Origin: Cyprinodon diabolis
Taxonomy: Eukaryota; Chordata; Actinopteri; Cyprinodontiformes; Cyprinodontidae
Assembly: GCA_030533445.1 (NCBI GenBank)
Contig: CM060073.1
Location: forward strand, 40,577,428-40,641,427
Direction of reading: 5' to 3'
DNA length: 64,000 bases
Shown: positions 13,137 through 24,789 of the stretch, in pieces
Layout of the letters: each line of letters starts with the position of its first letter
How positions within the stretch are numbered: the stretch's first letter is position 1
Translations under genes and position numbers: made by a program
Notes under the pieces: generated by a model
Database searches by the model: none
What the model was told of the DNA's origin: nothing
Seen by the model: only the letters and a program-made list of their open reading frames with translations

Positions 13137-13325
13137 TCATCTAGACAACAGGAAATGCAGTAAGTGTATAAAAATTATCAAGGCAAATAAAAGTTGTTTT
13201 GGCATAAATCTGGTGGATTCAGTACCGTTCCGTAAGGCAGCAGAGCGCAGGAGGTGGAGCGGCGTCAGCTGGGGTATAATGGGGTCTTGTTGACTCCAAA
13301 TCTGCTTTCTTTCATCAGTGTAACT
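13137..13325 (-). CDS. Candidate terminal exon with hydrophobic C-terminus
   Basis: The acceptor CCCTTCTCCAG (or the weaker GAAAGCAG nearer the body) leads into YTDERKQIWSQQDPIIPQLT, then TPLHLLRSAALRN, ending with a hydrophobic segment (QLLFALIIFIHLLHFLLSR) and TGA. The end looks like a tail anchor. An exon-like block just upstream on the same strand (13563-13633, SYELESLLELLIPNRTWDEP) could precede it in phase if the second acceptor is used. No family recognised. Confidence 0.28.
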   Translation of the reverse strand, partial: SYTDERKQIWSQQDPIIPQLTPLHLLRSAALRNGTESTRFMPKQLLFALIIFIHLLHFLLSR

Positions 13326-14399
13326 GGAGAAGGGACACATGAGACAAAGCAGCAGAAAAGTGGAACGCAACTCAGCTGTCCTATAAACATCTCCGAAAGG
13401 ATCAGGTTCCTATAGATGCTGCATTTTATTCTTTCATATTAGAGCATTTTACTACACCTTAATGAAAAAAAAATATATATATATAATGATAAATAGCAAT
13501 TGACCAATAAAGAAAGCCCTCCTTTAGCTATTTTAACAAAGATAACACATAACCTGCCCTGATGATGGCTCATCCCAGGTCCTGTTTGGTATCAGCAGCT
13601 CAAGCAGTGACTCCAGCTCATATGACACACCTCACCTAAAAAGAAAAAAGCAATTATATCCTAATCAGTTTGAGCCAATCTTTGTTTCTCTGCACTTTCT
13701 TAATGCCGTTGGCCACTTCACCAGAAAATAAAAATGTTCTGCAGTGAATCCCATCAAACTGTTCTGCATTTGCAAAATACTTGTGATTTTCAGAAAAGCA
13801 CTCAGATTTGGTCACATTCCATTAAATAGCAACTCAACTGAAGGACATCCGGGCTGGGGAGTAATATCAAGAACCACCTGGGGGTAATGAACAGTTACTC
13901 AAAAAACAGATTCATTTAAAGTTACAAGGAGGTTGAAATATAACAAAGTTGAATTAGCCAGATTACTATGAGACTTAATAATCCTATCACACTGAAAAAA
14001 TTCATTTGTGTGAATACAGAGATAATTTACTTGATACTACAAATGCTTTAGAGTATGATGATTTAGTTCTAAATGAACGTCATAACATGTTCCTGTCCCA
14101 AATACAGGTTCAACTAGGTGGGGGTTAGGGCCCTATAGAAAAAGATTAGTTGGTTTTTGCCTAAAGGCCAGCTCTTTTAAATAAAACAACATGTTTTGTA
14201 TTTATTTTATCTTGGACAGGTATAGTTTATGGAAAATATTTCTATAAATGTAACTAAAACTGCCAATCAGAACACATATAGGCCATTTAAATCAAGAAAG
14301 TCTCCCCAGCCTTAATATGTTTAAAATAAAAAGCCAGAATTGTTCAAATAGTTTCGTAAATAAATATGAATATAGATTGAATTATAGGTGTATTTTCCA

Positions 14400-14906
14400 T
14401 ACCAAAGATCTTCAGGTTCCACCTGCATCGTAAAGGGGGTGAGGAGATCATGGCTTCTTTCCCCTTCCATCCTGGAGGCAAGCTGTTCAACATGCGCATC
14501 CCCAGCGCGTTTATCTGCCTGCGCCACATAAAGAAGGTCTCTTCTCACACCGAGTCTCCTGCTTCTCAGCAGCACAGCGTCCTCTTCATGGCCGCCGAGC
14601 TGAAACAAGCAGCTGTGGGAGTGCCAGCAGCAGCTGCGCACTTACAGGGAGACGGCACACCAGTTCAGGGAGAAAATCAGGACAAAGTGGAGCAGAAAAG
14701 CTGTGGACAAAGATGATGAAGCGACGGTCTGAATGAGAACAGAGGCTCCTTTGAATAACTGCGCAATCCTGGGAGAATGGGCGCTCTCGATCTCCAGCTG
14801 CTGCTACAGGTTTATGGTCTTTTGTATGCAACCCCCTTATCCACCATCTGTGTTTCCTGGGCAACCGAGGATTGCCTGCAGGCACCGGATAATGCACCGC
14901 AGCCAC
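14400..14906. other. GC-rich, exon-like block; strand unresolved
   Basis: Markedly GC-richer than its flanks, with long open frames on both strands. Plus: 14450-14716, MASFPFHPGGKLFNMRIPSA and on. Minus: a stretch reading QQLEIESAHSPRIAQLFKGA with a hydrophobic end, then donor CCCT/GTAAGT near 14647 and acceptor TTGTTTCAG near 14598. No family recognised. It may be exons of an unknown gene or an old element. Confidence 0.3.
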
Positions 14907-14909
14907 CTC

Positions 14910-16660
14910 AAATCATCACATTGTTACTGCACTGTCATTTTTCCACCAGGTGATATCAGGCTATATGATGGCCTCTAATCATCTGTGCACAATTATTCAA
15001 ATTAAATATTTTAGCAAAATTATTTATAGAAGAATAATACACTTTAAAAACTGCGGGGTTGAAATGAAATCACTTTGAGTTCTTTCTCCAACCCAGCCTG
15101 GGGTCAGATGAACCCAGGCTGGGACTGGTAATCTGTGGGCCGGTCCTAATTTCAGCATATGAGGGCTGGGCCCCCAACACTTACTCTCAAGCCAAAACTC
15201 TGGTAGTAAATAACTCAAAGGGCTCAAGAAGTAATACAATGTTAACTTCCTAAATTATGCATATAGCCCTTCCTTGTGATGCACATCCTTGTGATGGTTG
15301 GCGTATGGTATAATTTTCTTTTTCTTCAAACTGTAAAATCCTTGCAATGAACTAAATTGTAAAAAAAAAACTAAAATGCTTTCTTTAAACCAAACTACGA
15401 TGTTCTTCTTATATTTGGCGAATTTATGTTCGAATATTTTGCAAAAATATGCTGCAGTGCATGATGGGGTTTTGCATTTGTTTACATGATTCCTTTTCAT
15501 TGCCCACATGCCACCTAGACTCGCAGTCGAGCTTACACGCCGCTGAGCTTTCATGTATTCATTCTTGAAGCACTGCCTGTCTGCCTCTATATTGCATTGT
15601 TTTATGCTGGTGTTTTTACATCACTCGGGCTTACGTTGTAGACCTAGACCCATGTGTGAGTGGGTATCTGGCTGGCTTTGCGCAAGTGTCGACGTTACGC
15701 AGCAGCAGTCACTGTTGCATCCGTGTTAATAACCAAAGCCAGTAAAACCCAGTGGACCGGTGTAGATGAAAAAATGCCAGGGCCAAAAATCATTCCCAGT
15801 CCGAGCCTGAATGGAACCCTGGGTTATTTTAACACAACGGGATAGGGGTATACTTGGGGAGGGGTTTACCTAAGCAATAAGCTTAAAGTAATAATTGTCT
15901 TATGCTTTGGATATCAGAGTCTGGATTGAAAGGAATAGACTAGCCAAGACTCCTAAACAAGTCAAACATCTGGATCAAATTAAAGATTCTTGCAGAGGTT
16001 ATTGTGCTTATCTCCAGTAAGTAAATGGCAGTAGATGATATACCCTTGACCCTCTGCTTTATTTGTGTGCACACAGCTGATGACTTTAGAGATCAACTAC
16101 AGTTGATCAATTGACATGAGTCTTGATTGTCAGTCCTAAAGTAGCTTTTAAAATATATGTAAAAAAGAAATGTTTTCATAAAGCTCACATTTTTGTTCTT
16201 AAAGTGGTATTTTTACATAATAATCTAATAACTTTTATGTTTTCATTAGCTGTACTCCTTTAATAATCATCATAATCAACTGTAGGCATGAAAACATCAA
16301 TATATATAAAATATTCTAGACAGTGAACTGAGTTACTGACATCATTTAACCTCTCAACATTATCGAATGTTCCTGTATATGGATCTGCCCATACAAATGT
16401 TCTTATTTATCTAAAACAACTATTTTGGCATAAGATCATTAAATGTGGTTTGCTTTCCTGAGTAGTGATTCAACTATTATTGACGGCATAGGTGATGTCA
16501 CATATTTGAAGAGTTACCCATTTAATGTATCCATTATTCTAAAAACGTATGGAGCTGACATGTGAAACCAGTACTTATATCAGCTATTAACAGATGTAGT
16601 GTAATGATAGTCATAATAAAATACCAGTCTACCTGCTCTCCTGAGCTTAACTCTTAGATC
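14910..16660. other. Intergenic repeat-rich DNA
   Basis: No gene seen. Around 15110-15185 is a dispersed repeat of the type GGGACTGGTAATCTGTGGGC...GGGCTGGGCCCCC. The remainder is AT-rich without recognisable coding sequence. Confidence 0.4.
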
Positions 16661-16684
16661 TCCAAACCCAAACTAGATGGTCAG

Positions 16685-16751
16685 ATGAGCCTGCGGACGG
16701 AGTGGGCGGCGGAGCAACATGAGAGAAGGGATCAGCTGATCCGTGTTGGAG
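16685..16751 (+). CDS. Candidate small exon, unidentified gene
   Basis: 67 bases between a possible acceptor (ATGGTCAG) and donor (GGAG/GTAGGA) reading MSLRTEWAAEQHERRDQLIR then VG. Charged and helical in character and GC-rich against an AT-rich background. No partner exon identified. Confidence 0.22.
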
Positions 16752-17510
16752 GTAGGACACGTAACAGTCTTTCTAGGGCTAAATTAAAACTGCTTTTTAA
16801 AAAGCCATTCAGACCTCCTTAAAGAGCACCCCCTGCTTTATCCTTTATCAACATTATTTTCTGTCTTCCATTTTGATTTTAAAAAGCTCGTCTCTGCAGC
16901 CTCCTTCACTAAAACAGTAGTTAATTCATGACATTTTCTCATCTCCTAATTCATATACTTGTCACTGTACCTGAGACAAATATATTGAAGAATTTATTTA
17001 TTTAATACTGTGATCTAATGTAAATAAAACCTCACCATCAAATGATAATGTAGATAAAGCAGACGTCTTGGAAGCCATTTTGTACCATGTCAGCCTCCGT
17101 ATTGTTTGAGGGGGAGGCAGTGTGGGGCTACAGCTTAAAGCTACATTGTAGATTTAAGCTTTATTTCTCTGTGTGGCTAAAGGCCTATATCGTTAGGATG
17201 AGTGGAGGCTTTGAGGACTCGAATGCAGAGAAGAGTAGTGAGAGGTCATTCTGTTACTTCATTCTGTGCCTTGTATGAAAGAAGATAATTACATAATTTG
17301 GTTGACATAAAAAGGGTTAATAACATCTCAAGATTTTTTTAACAGCCATATAGTCAGAGGCGTAGCCAGAAAAGTTTAATATGGGTGGCCAGGCAATAAC
17401 CAATCTATACTGAGGGGTGGGCAAAAGTGGACAGGCACCAGAACCTTAGGTTCAATGTAAATTGTTTCAACAGGAACACTCAAAAACTCCTTATTCCTAA
17501 ATAATGACAA

Positions 17511-18312
17511 AGGGCGTTTCTCAATATGCGTTCTTGAGCGTTCTCGTGTGCTTGTGTACTCGTGACACGTCATCAGCCTCAGCCCGAGTACCGTTCCAAT
17601 TCTCGAGAACGCCAGATCGAGAACGCACCAAATCCCCGGATGTTGTTCTCGCCCCGCCCTCTTTATCGAGCATGCATCAGAGCAGTCTTGTGCGTTCTTC
17701 AGACTGACCGCTTCCCTAGAATGCCCCGCGGCCGCAGCTTGATTCCAGACAGCGCTCACAGTGGTAAGTTAAACATTCCCTTTTCTGCTGCTGTTGTTCT
17801 TCAAAAGTATGTTTTGAAATCGTTTGAGGCGATAACATTATACATTGAAGCCTCCCTGTGTGGCCTGTTTACAGAGTAAGTGCGAAATTTAAAAAAAAAG
17901 TCCGACATTGCGCAGACCAGAGTGACCAGCAGACCTCCGAGGGTAACCGCAGCCAGGGCTAATGTTACCCCGTCTGTAGTGCACTTCTCTCGGTCTAGTT
18001 ATGTGTGAACTGCCGCTCGTTCTGATGGCGGTTTTTTGCGGTTCGGTAATTTTTTTTAATGTTTTTTAAGCTTTAGAAATTAAAAATATTGTTTTCAAAA
18101 TGTTTTGTGTAGGGAATAAATAGTTTTGACTGTTAAAGAAATGCTAAAGAACGTTGCATGTGATGACGTCACGAGTACGCTTCTGTTCCAATACACATAC
18201 GTGCTTGCGTGCTTGCGTTCTCGTCAAGTCCGATCTTCCTGCCTTCTCGCCAAGAACGGACTTCACGAGAACGCGAGTACGTACTCGCGTTCTCGTGAAT
18301 TGAGAAACGCCT
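17511..18312. mobile_element. TIR element with GAGAACG motifs and a 38-bp palindrome
   Basis: Ends AGGGCGTTTCTCAAT (17511) and, reversed, AGGCGTTTCTCAAT (ends 18312). Subterminal DNA is packed with GAGAACG / CGTTCTC motifs, and 18262-18299 is a perfect palindrome (TTCACGAGAACGCGAGTAC and its complement). A short frame MPRGRSLIPDSAHSG followed by GTAAGT at 17720-17766 looks like a first exon kept from the autonomous parent. Superfamily not assigned. Confidence 0.65.
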
Positions 18313-18613
18313 AAACTATAGTTTCCTACAGCCTTTGATAACAAATAGATGCATATATTTAAACATCCCTCTAGAATAAAAGCTATATTGGATAAAATTC
18401 TTTGAGGTTTGAGTCTTTTCCATTGTCATTACTTACCTACTGTTATCAATATCATCCTACATTAAATTGATATTTACAAGTACTAACATCTACATAAATT
18501 GATAATTTAGTAGGTTTTTGTTAAAATAATTATTTACAGTATCTATAATTTCACTGAAGACTCTTGATTTCCAGAGAAACATAATTTTCTCTTTACGGCA
18601 TTATAACACAATA

Positions 18614-18757
18614 TCTAGCTCTGAAAGAGCATGAATTCTGTACTAATCATCTCTAATGTTGGTATATTGATGTGCATAATTAACCAGTAATCTAGCTCTG
18701 AAAGAGCATGAATTCTGTACTAATCATCTCTAATGTTTGTATATTGATGTGCATAAT
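18614..18757. repeat. 77-bp tandem duplication
   Basis: TCTAGCTCTGAAAGAGCATG and the following sequence to GTGCATAAT appear at 18614-18680 and again at 18691-18757, nearly identical (one base differs, GTTGGTA versus GTTTGTA). Recent local duplication. Confidence 0.9.
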
Positions 18758-19298
18758 AATTTTGTTGTCAAGTAATTGTTAATGTACAAAAATTAAAATG
18801 TTTTGACTATTCTACTTGAGAGAAAAAAATCGTAGGGGTGGCCAATGATTGGCTAAGGGTGGCCATGGCCCCCCATGTATCTCCTTCCCTGCATATAATT
18901 AAAAAAGTGAACCTCATGTTTTGTTAAACCATTCTGGGTTATGTTGCAAAATCCTGATTAAATTATGTAGATTATTCTTAAGAATGAGTACCCTGAAATG
19001 AGCGTTTACCTTTCCTGTCCCTCCCCTATTAGAAAAAAAGTTTAGCTTTATCGGGCTACATTAATTTCCGTTTCAAGAAGCAGGTTTAACAAACTCAGAT
19101 TCAAATCCTCAACTCATGCCTTAAAAATTGATCTAGCCTAATGTCGTGAACTCTGAGTGTTCAGTTTCACAACAGCTGCTATGAATTAGTTCAATCAACT
19201 CTAAATAGGTCCAGTAAGACCTAAGCACATGCGTGACAAGATTAAAAAGCCATCATCAGGGGAGCCCAGAATTGATGAGTCACCATGACAACAATTAA

Positions 19299-20420
19299 GC
19301 CAAAGGAAAACCTCCCTCGGCTTATTTCACACCAGTGGAACTGGAAGTTTTAATGCAGGCATACGGTGAGTTTGAGCATATTTTTTAAAAGAAAGAGCAA
19401 CACCTCCACAGCTGCTTAGGACAAGGAGATGACATCTGAGAAAATCGCTGCCCAAGTTGATGCATAAGTTTATATGAAGACGGTCATAATCATGAAAGCA
19501 TTACAGAGAAAGCTATTTTATGGTTTGAATAGAGGAACCAAATGCAGAGATGAGGAGGCAGAGATGAGTTTGCGGATTTAATAAGATTCTACAGGCAACG
19601 GAGGCAAAAATCCAGAAAAATACAAAATACTGAAAACCAAACTATCCAATAAACGTCTGGGAGAACACATGTTGGGAGTAAAGAGACGAGGAAGCAACAA
19701 AACAACCAGAAACCAGCAATGAGGAAGATGATGCATATATAGGGAACAGACAGAACAAAGGATGGGCTAAAGAGCTGATATGGAGCAAGCATGGATAGAG
19801 CTAACCAGAAGGGAGCCAAGGGGAAAGGAAACAGGCACAAGGGGGTCAGAGAGAGTGACTCAAGAAATACAACTAATAAAAAGATACAAAATTATAGAGA
19901 AACTAAAAATAAACCAACACAAAGGAGAGAACCCTAACAGAATGCCACTTTATCATTGTATTTTATTCAGGTGTTGTCCCACTGGGACAAAACGCACCTG
20001 GCAGCTGGTGAAAATGAAATACAAAAATGTATTTCAAACAGCTAGGAGCTGTTCATAATCTCACGGAAAACCTCCTAATTTTATATTACACAGTAAATAC
20101 TGAATGGATGTTTGACTATGCTTTTTTCCCCCTTTCTTTCTTTTTTGTCACTACGCACTTTGTGCTCTCACTGATATCGAGTTCTTCAAAGGAAGGGAAT
20201 TTATCAAAACTAACAGACCTCTTCCCAGCCAACAATAAGAAGGCACAGGCCCATAAAAGTTGCTGTTTCACCACCTCCACAACTAACCCAGGCAGAGGAG
20301 CTGGCCCTAAGCCGGAATGCAGGAAGGCCAGCAGCTGAGGGAATCCCTGGTGGGAGCTCATCCTGTGAGCCCTCCTTCCAAGACACAGGGGTCAGATGCT
20401 TCATTATAGATACAGTCATG
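19299..20420 (+). pseudogene. Harbinger Myb/SANT-like DNA-binding protein, decayed
   Basis: Fragments of the second Harbinger protein, which recruits the nuclease to TIR DNA. 19299-19387 reads AKGKPPSAYFTPVELEVLMQ then AYGEFEHIF before a stop; the start codon is lost (TAA stands just before Ala). 19435-19465 reads EKIAAQVDA. 19987-20045 reads TKRTWQLVKMKYKNVFQTA. 20270-20420 reads SPPPQLTQAEELALSRNAGR then PAAEGIPGG. Stops and a frameshift near 20262 break it. A further piece may be 21099-21158 (DVGGAIFLTEPPRAATEISS, followed by GTAAGC). Confidence 0.75.
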
Positions 20421-21740
20421 GGAAGAAATATTAGACTACTGTTCCCAGTTTAATGTTCATTAAAATCCCTAATACTGTAAATGTGTATTTGTTTGGATAA
20501 AAGTGGCCAATAAGAGGTGATAACTGTCAAAATCAGAATATGCATGTGACACAAAACAGCTCTCAAGAATTTTCATAATCTTTAATTTTCCAATATTCTA
20601 TAGAATCTAAACTACGAGTTTATTTCTAGGCATTTAGCGTGGTCTCCTTGAAGATAGCAAACATTTCTTAATCCATTTCTGAATGCAGCTCCAACTTAAA
20701 TGAATTGCTTCAGTCGGTAGCAATTAATCAGATTAATTTGATCCAACCCAATTTATTTAGTTCATTATTTACCAAGTGACATAACTCAAGCTGCGTAAAT
20801 TTGATCAAATTACTTGTTACCAAGTGGAGTAAATAAATGATGATGGGGCTGCATTCACTTTTTACAGTGTACCATCCATAGCTGTGGCATGGTACAGCTA
20901 AAAGCAGCTTTAAGGGGGTTGCATTTACTGTCCAAGTCAAATAAGGTAATAAACACTGGCGTTACCAAATGATGAACCAAAAAGATATTATTATAGCTTA
21001 ATAGGGAAGAATGGTGCAATCATGTTTTTCCCATGTCTTATACATCCAAGTATTCATTTCCCTTTCATGCCCCCTTTTCTTTTCTATGTCCTAGCGGACG
21101 TTGGTGGTGCAATATTTCTAACAGAGCCCCCTCGTGCCGCAACAGAAATTTCATCTGTAAGCATGCAATACTCCCAACATTTCTCAAAATTTGCCTAAGA
21201 CCTGAAAACATGTCCATCCTCTAGGATGAAGACAAAATGTCTTTGGCCTTCACAAAGGGGGATACAGGGAGGTTGCCTATTACTATTAATTCATTTTCAT
21301 TCCTTATCAGTCTTGTAGAATATAGTGTGACATTCAGCCTCTACTGAGGTATTAACATATTTCAATCCTTGTTAACAGAGTGTAGCTGGCCTGCAGCAGG
21401 AGGGACCCACAACTGCAGCAGTGATTGACACAGTGGGATAGAGGCGCAATAAGCAAGAGAGTCATTCTGGGTAATTTTCATGCATTAATTTACCCTTTCT
21501 TTATCCCCAGCTACCTGTTAGAGAAGGGTATAAGATCTACTTCTTAAAGAAAAGTGAAAAGATGGATAAAGAAATATTTTTACCTTGACTGCCAAAGTAG
21601 AAAGGCCGTCCTGGAAAATAAGTCCTAGGTTTTTGGAAGGATGCAAAACCTAACTTCTGTATGTATATTTATAGGAAATAAAGACCAAGTAGAATGTATG
21701 TCATGGTTCTTTTTATTTAAGCAGGGGGGATGATGGTGAA

Positions 21741-24700
21741 TTATACTGAGAAGTGATCCTTGCATACGGCGTCTCTCACTTCCCTCCCATCCTGGTTGGC
21801 TGGTAGATGCAGGGGTTCGTCATCAAAATCTTCCATGTGTAGGGCAGGGTGTTGCTCCCCTCTAATAATGGCAATATTGTGAAGAACAACACAAGCTGCA
21901 ATTATATCCCTGGCCCTCTCAGGGGTCACCCTGAGGTAATGCAGGCACTGGAAACGGGCCTTCAAAAGGCCTATGGTCTTATCCACCCGGGCTCTGGTTT
22001 TGCAGTGAGCCCGGTTGAAGTTCTGTTGGGGACCTGGTTCTGGATCAGGGTAAGGGGTCAGCAGCCATGGCTGGCAAGGGTAACCCCTGTCTCCCAGCAA
22101 ATAGCCATCAAACTCTCCTGTAATGTATAGTAGATACATTAAAAGGACAGGAACCAGTGAGTCGTATTCAGCGGTGTCAAAAGTAAACACATTTGTTACT
22201 TAAGTAGAAGTATAGATACCACAGTTTAAAAACACTCTGGTAAAAGTTGAAGTATCAACTTCACCTCTTTACTCAAGAAAAGTGAAAAAGTATGTGCTCC
22301 AAAAACTACTTAAAAGTATAAAAGTATCAAGTGACCTTTTAAAAAAACAGCCAGATGCCACTATATGAATTGAAAGCTCAATTTTTTGACTATTTTGAAA
22401 AATTCTTTGAGATAGGGCCAAGGGTGAGGGAGGTCTTGTTGGTCTCCGTCTCCCGAATCGCTCTCGCCTCTGTCCCTGAAAGGTTGTTTCAGCCATTTCA
22501 ACATCTTCTGAATCCAAAACTGTAGCATGGCATAGACAATTGGCGTTATACGACTCATCCAATTACACTAGTTTTCACTAGATGTGAATGATCTGCATTG
22601 CATGGCGCACATGACGTGAAATAAATATAAACATTAAATGGGAGCCAAGAGTAAAGGGCTGGTTATACTCCCGCCAGAATATAACATATCAAAAATATGT
22701 TATATTTTTGATATGTTATATTCCACGCCACAACGCAAGAGAATCAGGTACTAGCTGTGGGTCTAGATAGGCGGTGAGGAAGTGGGGGCAAGTTTGTCCG
22801 ACAACAGAGGGACATGAGGGCGAAAAAGAGCAGGGATCCAGGTGGAAACAGGGTCCCAGCTTTCTCGCACACCTCGCTCTTCAAGCTGGTCGAACTTCAC
22901 GAGTCGTTTTCCGCAATTCCGATCATACAAACAAAGCAAGCGGGCCTCCTGTCTGAGGTCACCTACAATTTGCGGGAGGTGCAGCAGTGTGTCTGCGGAG
23001 GGAGCGGGGACGTCTTTGCATTCACTGTGAAACCTTCCCAGACGACCTAGTTTCAAAGTATAAATCAGCCTTAACGAGTAACGTCTGTTTTAAAAATGTA
23101 AGGAGTAGAATGTACAGATACTTGTGTGAAAATGTAATGAGTAGAAGTCAGAAGTAGGAAGAAAAATAAATAATGGAGTAAAGTATAGATACCTATAAAG
23201 TGTACTTAAAAGGGAACACTGTTTTTTTTTTTACATTGGGCCCTTGATTGTTATTACATCATGTTAATAATTTATTCTTTATGGTACGCCAGCATTCATA
23301 ACATGTAGGCGAATCACTGTCCCCCAGACATCCACAGTTATATTTTTTATATTTATATTTCTTTAAACAAAGAGTGTGTATGACGTCATCTGCTTGCCGG
23401 CTACCGTTCATACATCCTGTCCCCTGAACTGCTGCTAGTTTTACTCACATGCCTGGAAGATGTCTAGTGCTGCTACCACAGATGATCTCGCTTTCAAAAT
23501 GGAATTGAACGATTCAGATTAGCTAGCCAAAGGAATATAAGGGGTAGAGTGTAGCCGCCTGTGGCCCAGGCTGCCTGTCACAACTCCAGTCCGGCGCGCA
23601 TGGATGATGTCATACACACTCCGCTTTGTTTGAAAAATATAAAAATTATAACTGCAGATGTCTGGGGGACAGTGATTCGCCTACATGTTATGAATGCCGG
23701 CGTACCAAATGATAAATTATGAACAGTTTAGTTTGTGCCTCCAACTCGTTGCCTATAGGAAGACATTTTTTGGATATAACCTAACGGAATATCTTTGGAA
23801 CAACTCCAAATGACACAAAACTCATATGGGTGAGTAGAACATGATGTAATAACATAAAATCAAGGGGTCAATGTAAAAAAAAAAAACTTGTTCCCCTTTG
23901 AGTACAGCAACAAAGTATTTGTACTTCATTACTTGACACCTCTGGTCGTTTTGTGCTAAACTTTAGGCTACTTACCACGTTGTAGTCTGTTGCGGAGGTT
24001 AGATTCCTGAAATATTTTTGAATCATGGACCGACCCAGGCCACTTTGCCTCAACGTTCGAGATTAAACACCCAGCATCACAGATGATCTGGACAGAGCAG
24101 ATAATAAAAGATGTTTAACTCTAAGGCAACCTTTAACATCTTGGAACAATAGTCAGTAACTCTACCTGCACATTGATGCTGTGAATAGAGTGCCTATTCA
24201 CATAATCAGCTTCATTATGTGAGGGAGCTTTGATGGGAATCTGGGTTCCATCTATGCATCCAATAACGTTTGGAAATCCTAAAGTGGAGGAATAGATGTT
24301 TAGGTTATTCAGAAAGAAATCATTTCTAATGCATATAATGGATTATTCACCTGCAATCCTGTGGAACTCCTCCTTGATGGATTCGATGGGTTTATTCCCA
24401 GGGAAGTGAACAAAGTTGGGTAACAGTCGTTTGAGGGCCAGGCACACCCTGCGCACCGCTCTGGACACCGTTGCCCTGCTGATGTGCTCAGCTTCTCCCA
24501 CGTTGTACAGGAACGAGCCGTTGGCCAGGAAACGCAGCGCCACGCACAGAAGCTGCTGGGACGTGAGAGCGAGACTCCGGCGCGTAATGTTGCTAATGTG
24601 TGGATGGACCAGGTCGTGGATGTATGTGATTGATTGTGAGGTGAAACGGTAGCGCTCATAGAGGAAACTGTCTGAATGGGAGAGGACGTCTATGCGCGGT

Positions 24701-24789
24701 CTGAGAATCCTCTGCCGACGACAGATGAGTTCTCTGCGGATTAATGCCGCTCCTTCATCTATTGGATCCTCGTCAAAAGGACACGCCAT
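21741..24789 (-). CDS. HARBI1-type Harbinger transposase, four exons, complete frame
   Basis: DDE-superfamily nuclease of PIF/Harbinger elements. Exons 24351-24789, 24166-24278, 23976-24087 and 21741-22117, all GT-AG with matching phases; 1041 nt, 346 residues, the usual length. N-terminus [20 protein letters not shown], then an HTH-containing region ([20 protein letters not shown]). Catalytic Asp in [19 protein letters not shown] and Asp in [12 protein letters not shown]. The third acidic position, normally Glu before a [14 protein letters not shown] motif, is Asp here ([15 protein letters not shown]). Other landmarks: [29 protein letters not shown]. Intron 3 (22118-23975) is swollen by a hAT-like insertion. 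It is a transposon gene, not vertebrate host HARBI1. Confidence 0.9.
22677..22722. repeat. Near-perfect AT palindrome
   Basis: GAATATAACATATCAAAAAT at the left is mirrored by its complement at the right, with a 2-3 base centre. It would form a stable hairpin of about 21 bp. Located inside the hAT-like element. Confidence 0.85.
22763..23056. other. Coding-like block open on both strands, origin unknown
   Basis: GC-richer segment within the hAT-like element. Plus frame 22814-23050: [20 protein letters not shown] and on, ending [12 protein letters not shown]. Minus frame 22763-23056: [20 protein letters not shown] and on. No family recognised. It could be a captured host fragment or part of the element's own former gene. 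Confidence 0.3.
23209..23900. mobile_element. Long inverted-repeat (foldback) element
   Basis: Two arms of roughly 200-300 bp in opposite orientation: ATTCATAACATGTAGGCGAA and TCACTGTCCCCCAGACATC on the left (23293-23332) recur as complement on the right (23660-23697); the ends AAGGGAACA...TTTTACATTG also pair. The centre has a 20-codon frame starting [20 protein letters not shown] at 23460. Nested inside the hAT-like element, so the youngest layer here. Confidence 0.8.

Larger units (their letters stand above)
17355..18880. mobile_element. Degenerate dispersed element enclosing a TIR element
   Basis: The left part GAGGCGTAGCCAGAAAAG...GGGTGGCCAGG and the right part AGGGGTGGCCAATGATTGG...GGGTGGCCATGGCCCCCC resemble the ends of one fish element with GGGTGGCC motifs. 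It is interrupted by the younger element at 17511-18312. Outer ends are not precise. Confidence 0.4.
22170..23945. mobile_element. hAT-like element nested in the Harbinger transposase intron
   Basis: Left end GGTGTCAAAAGTAAACACAT, right end (reversed) GGTGTCAAGTAATGAAGTAC. The subterminal stretch ACTTAAGTAGAAGTATAGAT is characteristic of a common fish element. A minus-strand remnant at about 22361-22510 reads [16 protein letters not shown], like the BED/N-terminal part of hAT proteins. Holds further insertions, and a coding-like block at 22763-23056. Target duplication not resolved. Confidence 0.6.

Noticed and set aside
17376..17759. 127-codon minus frame
   Set aside because: Spans the end of a TIR element into older repeat DNA; the plus-strand start plus donor site is the more plausible coding relic.
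21741..24789. Host HARBI1 gene
   Set aside because: The gene lies between Harbinger TIRs next to the Myb-like partner and is the transposon's own nuclease.
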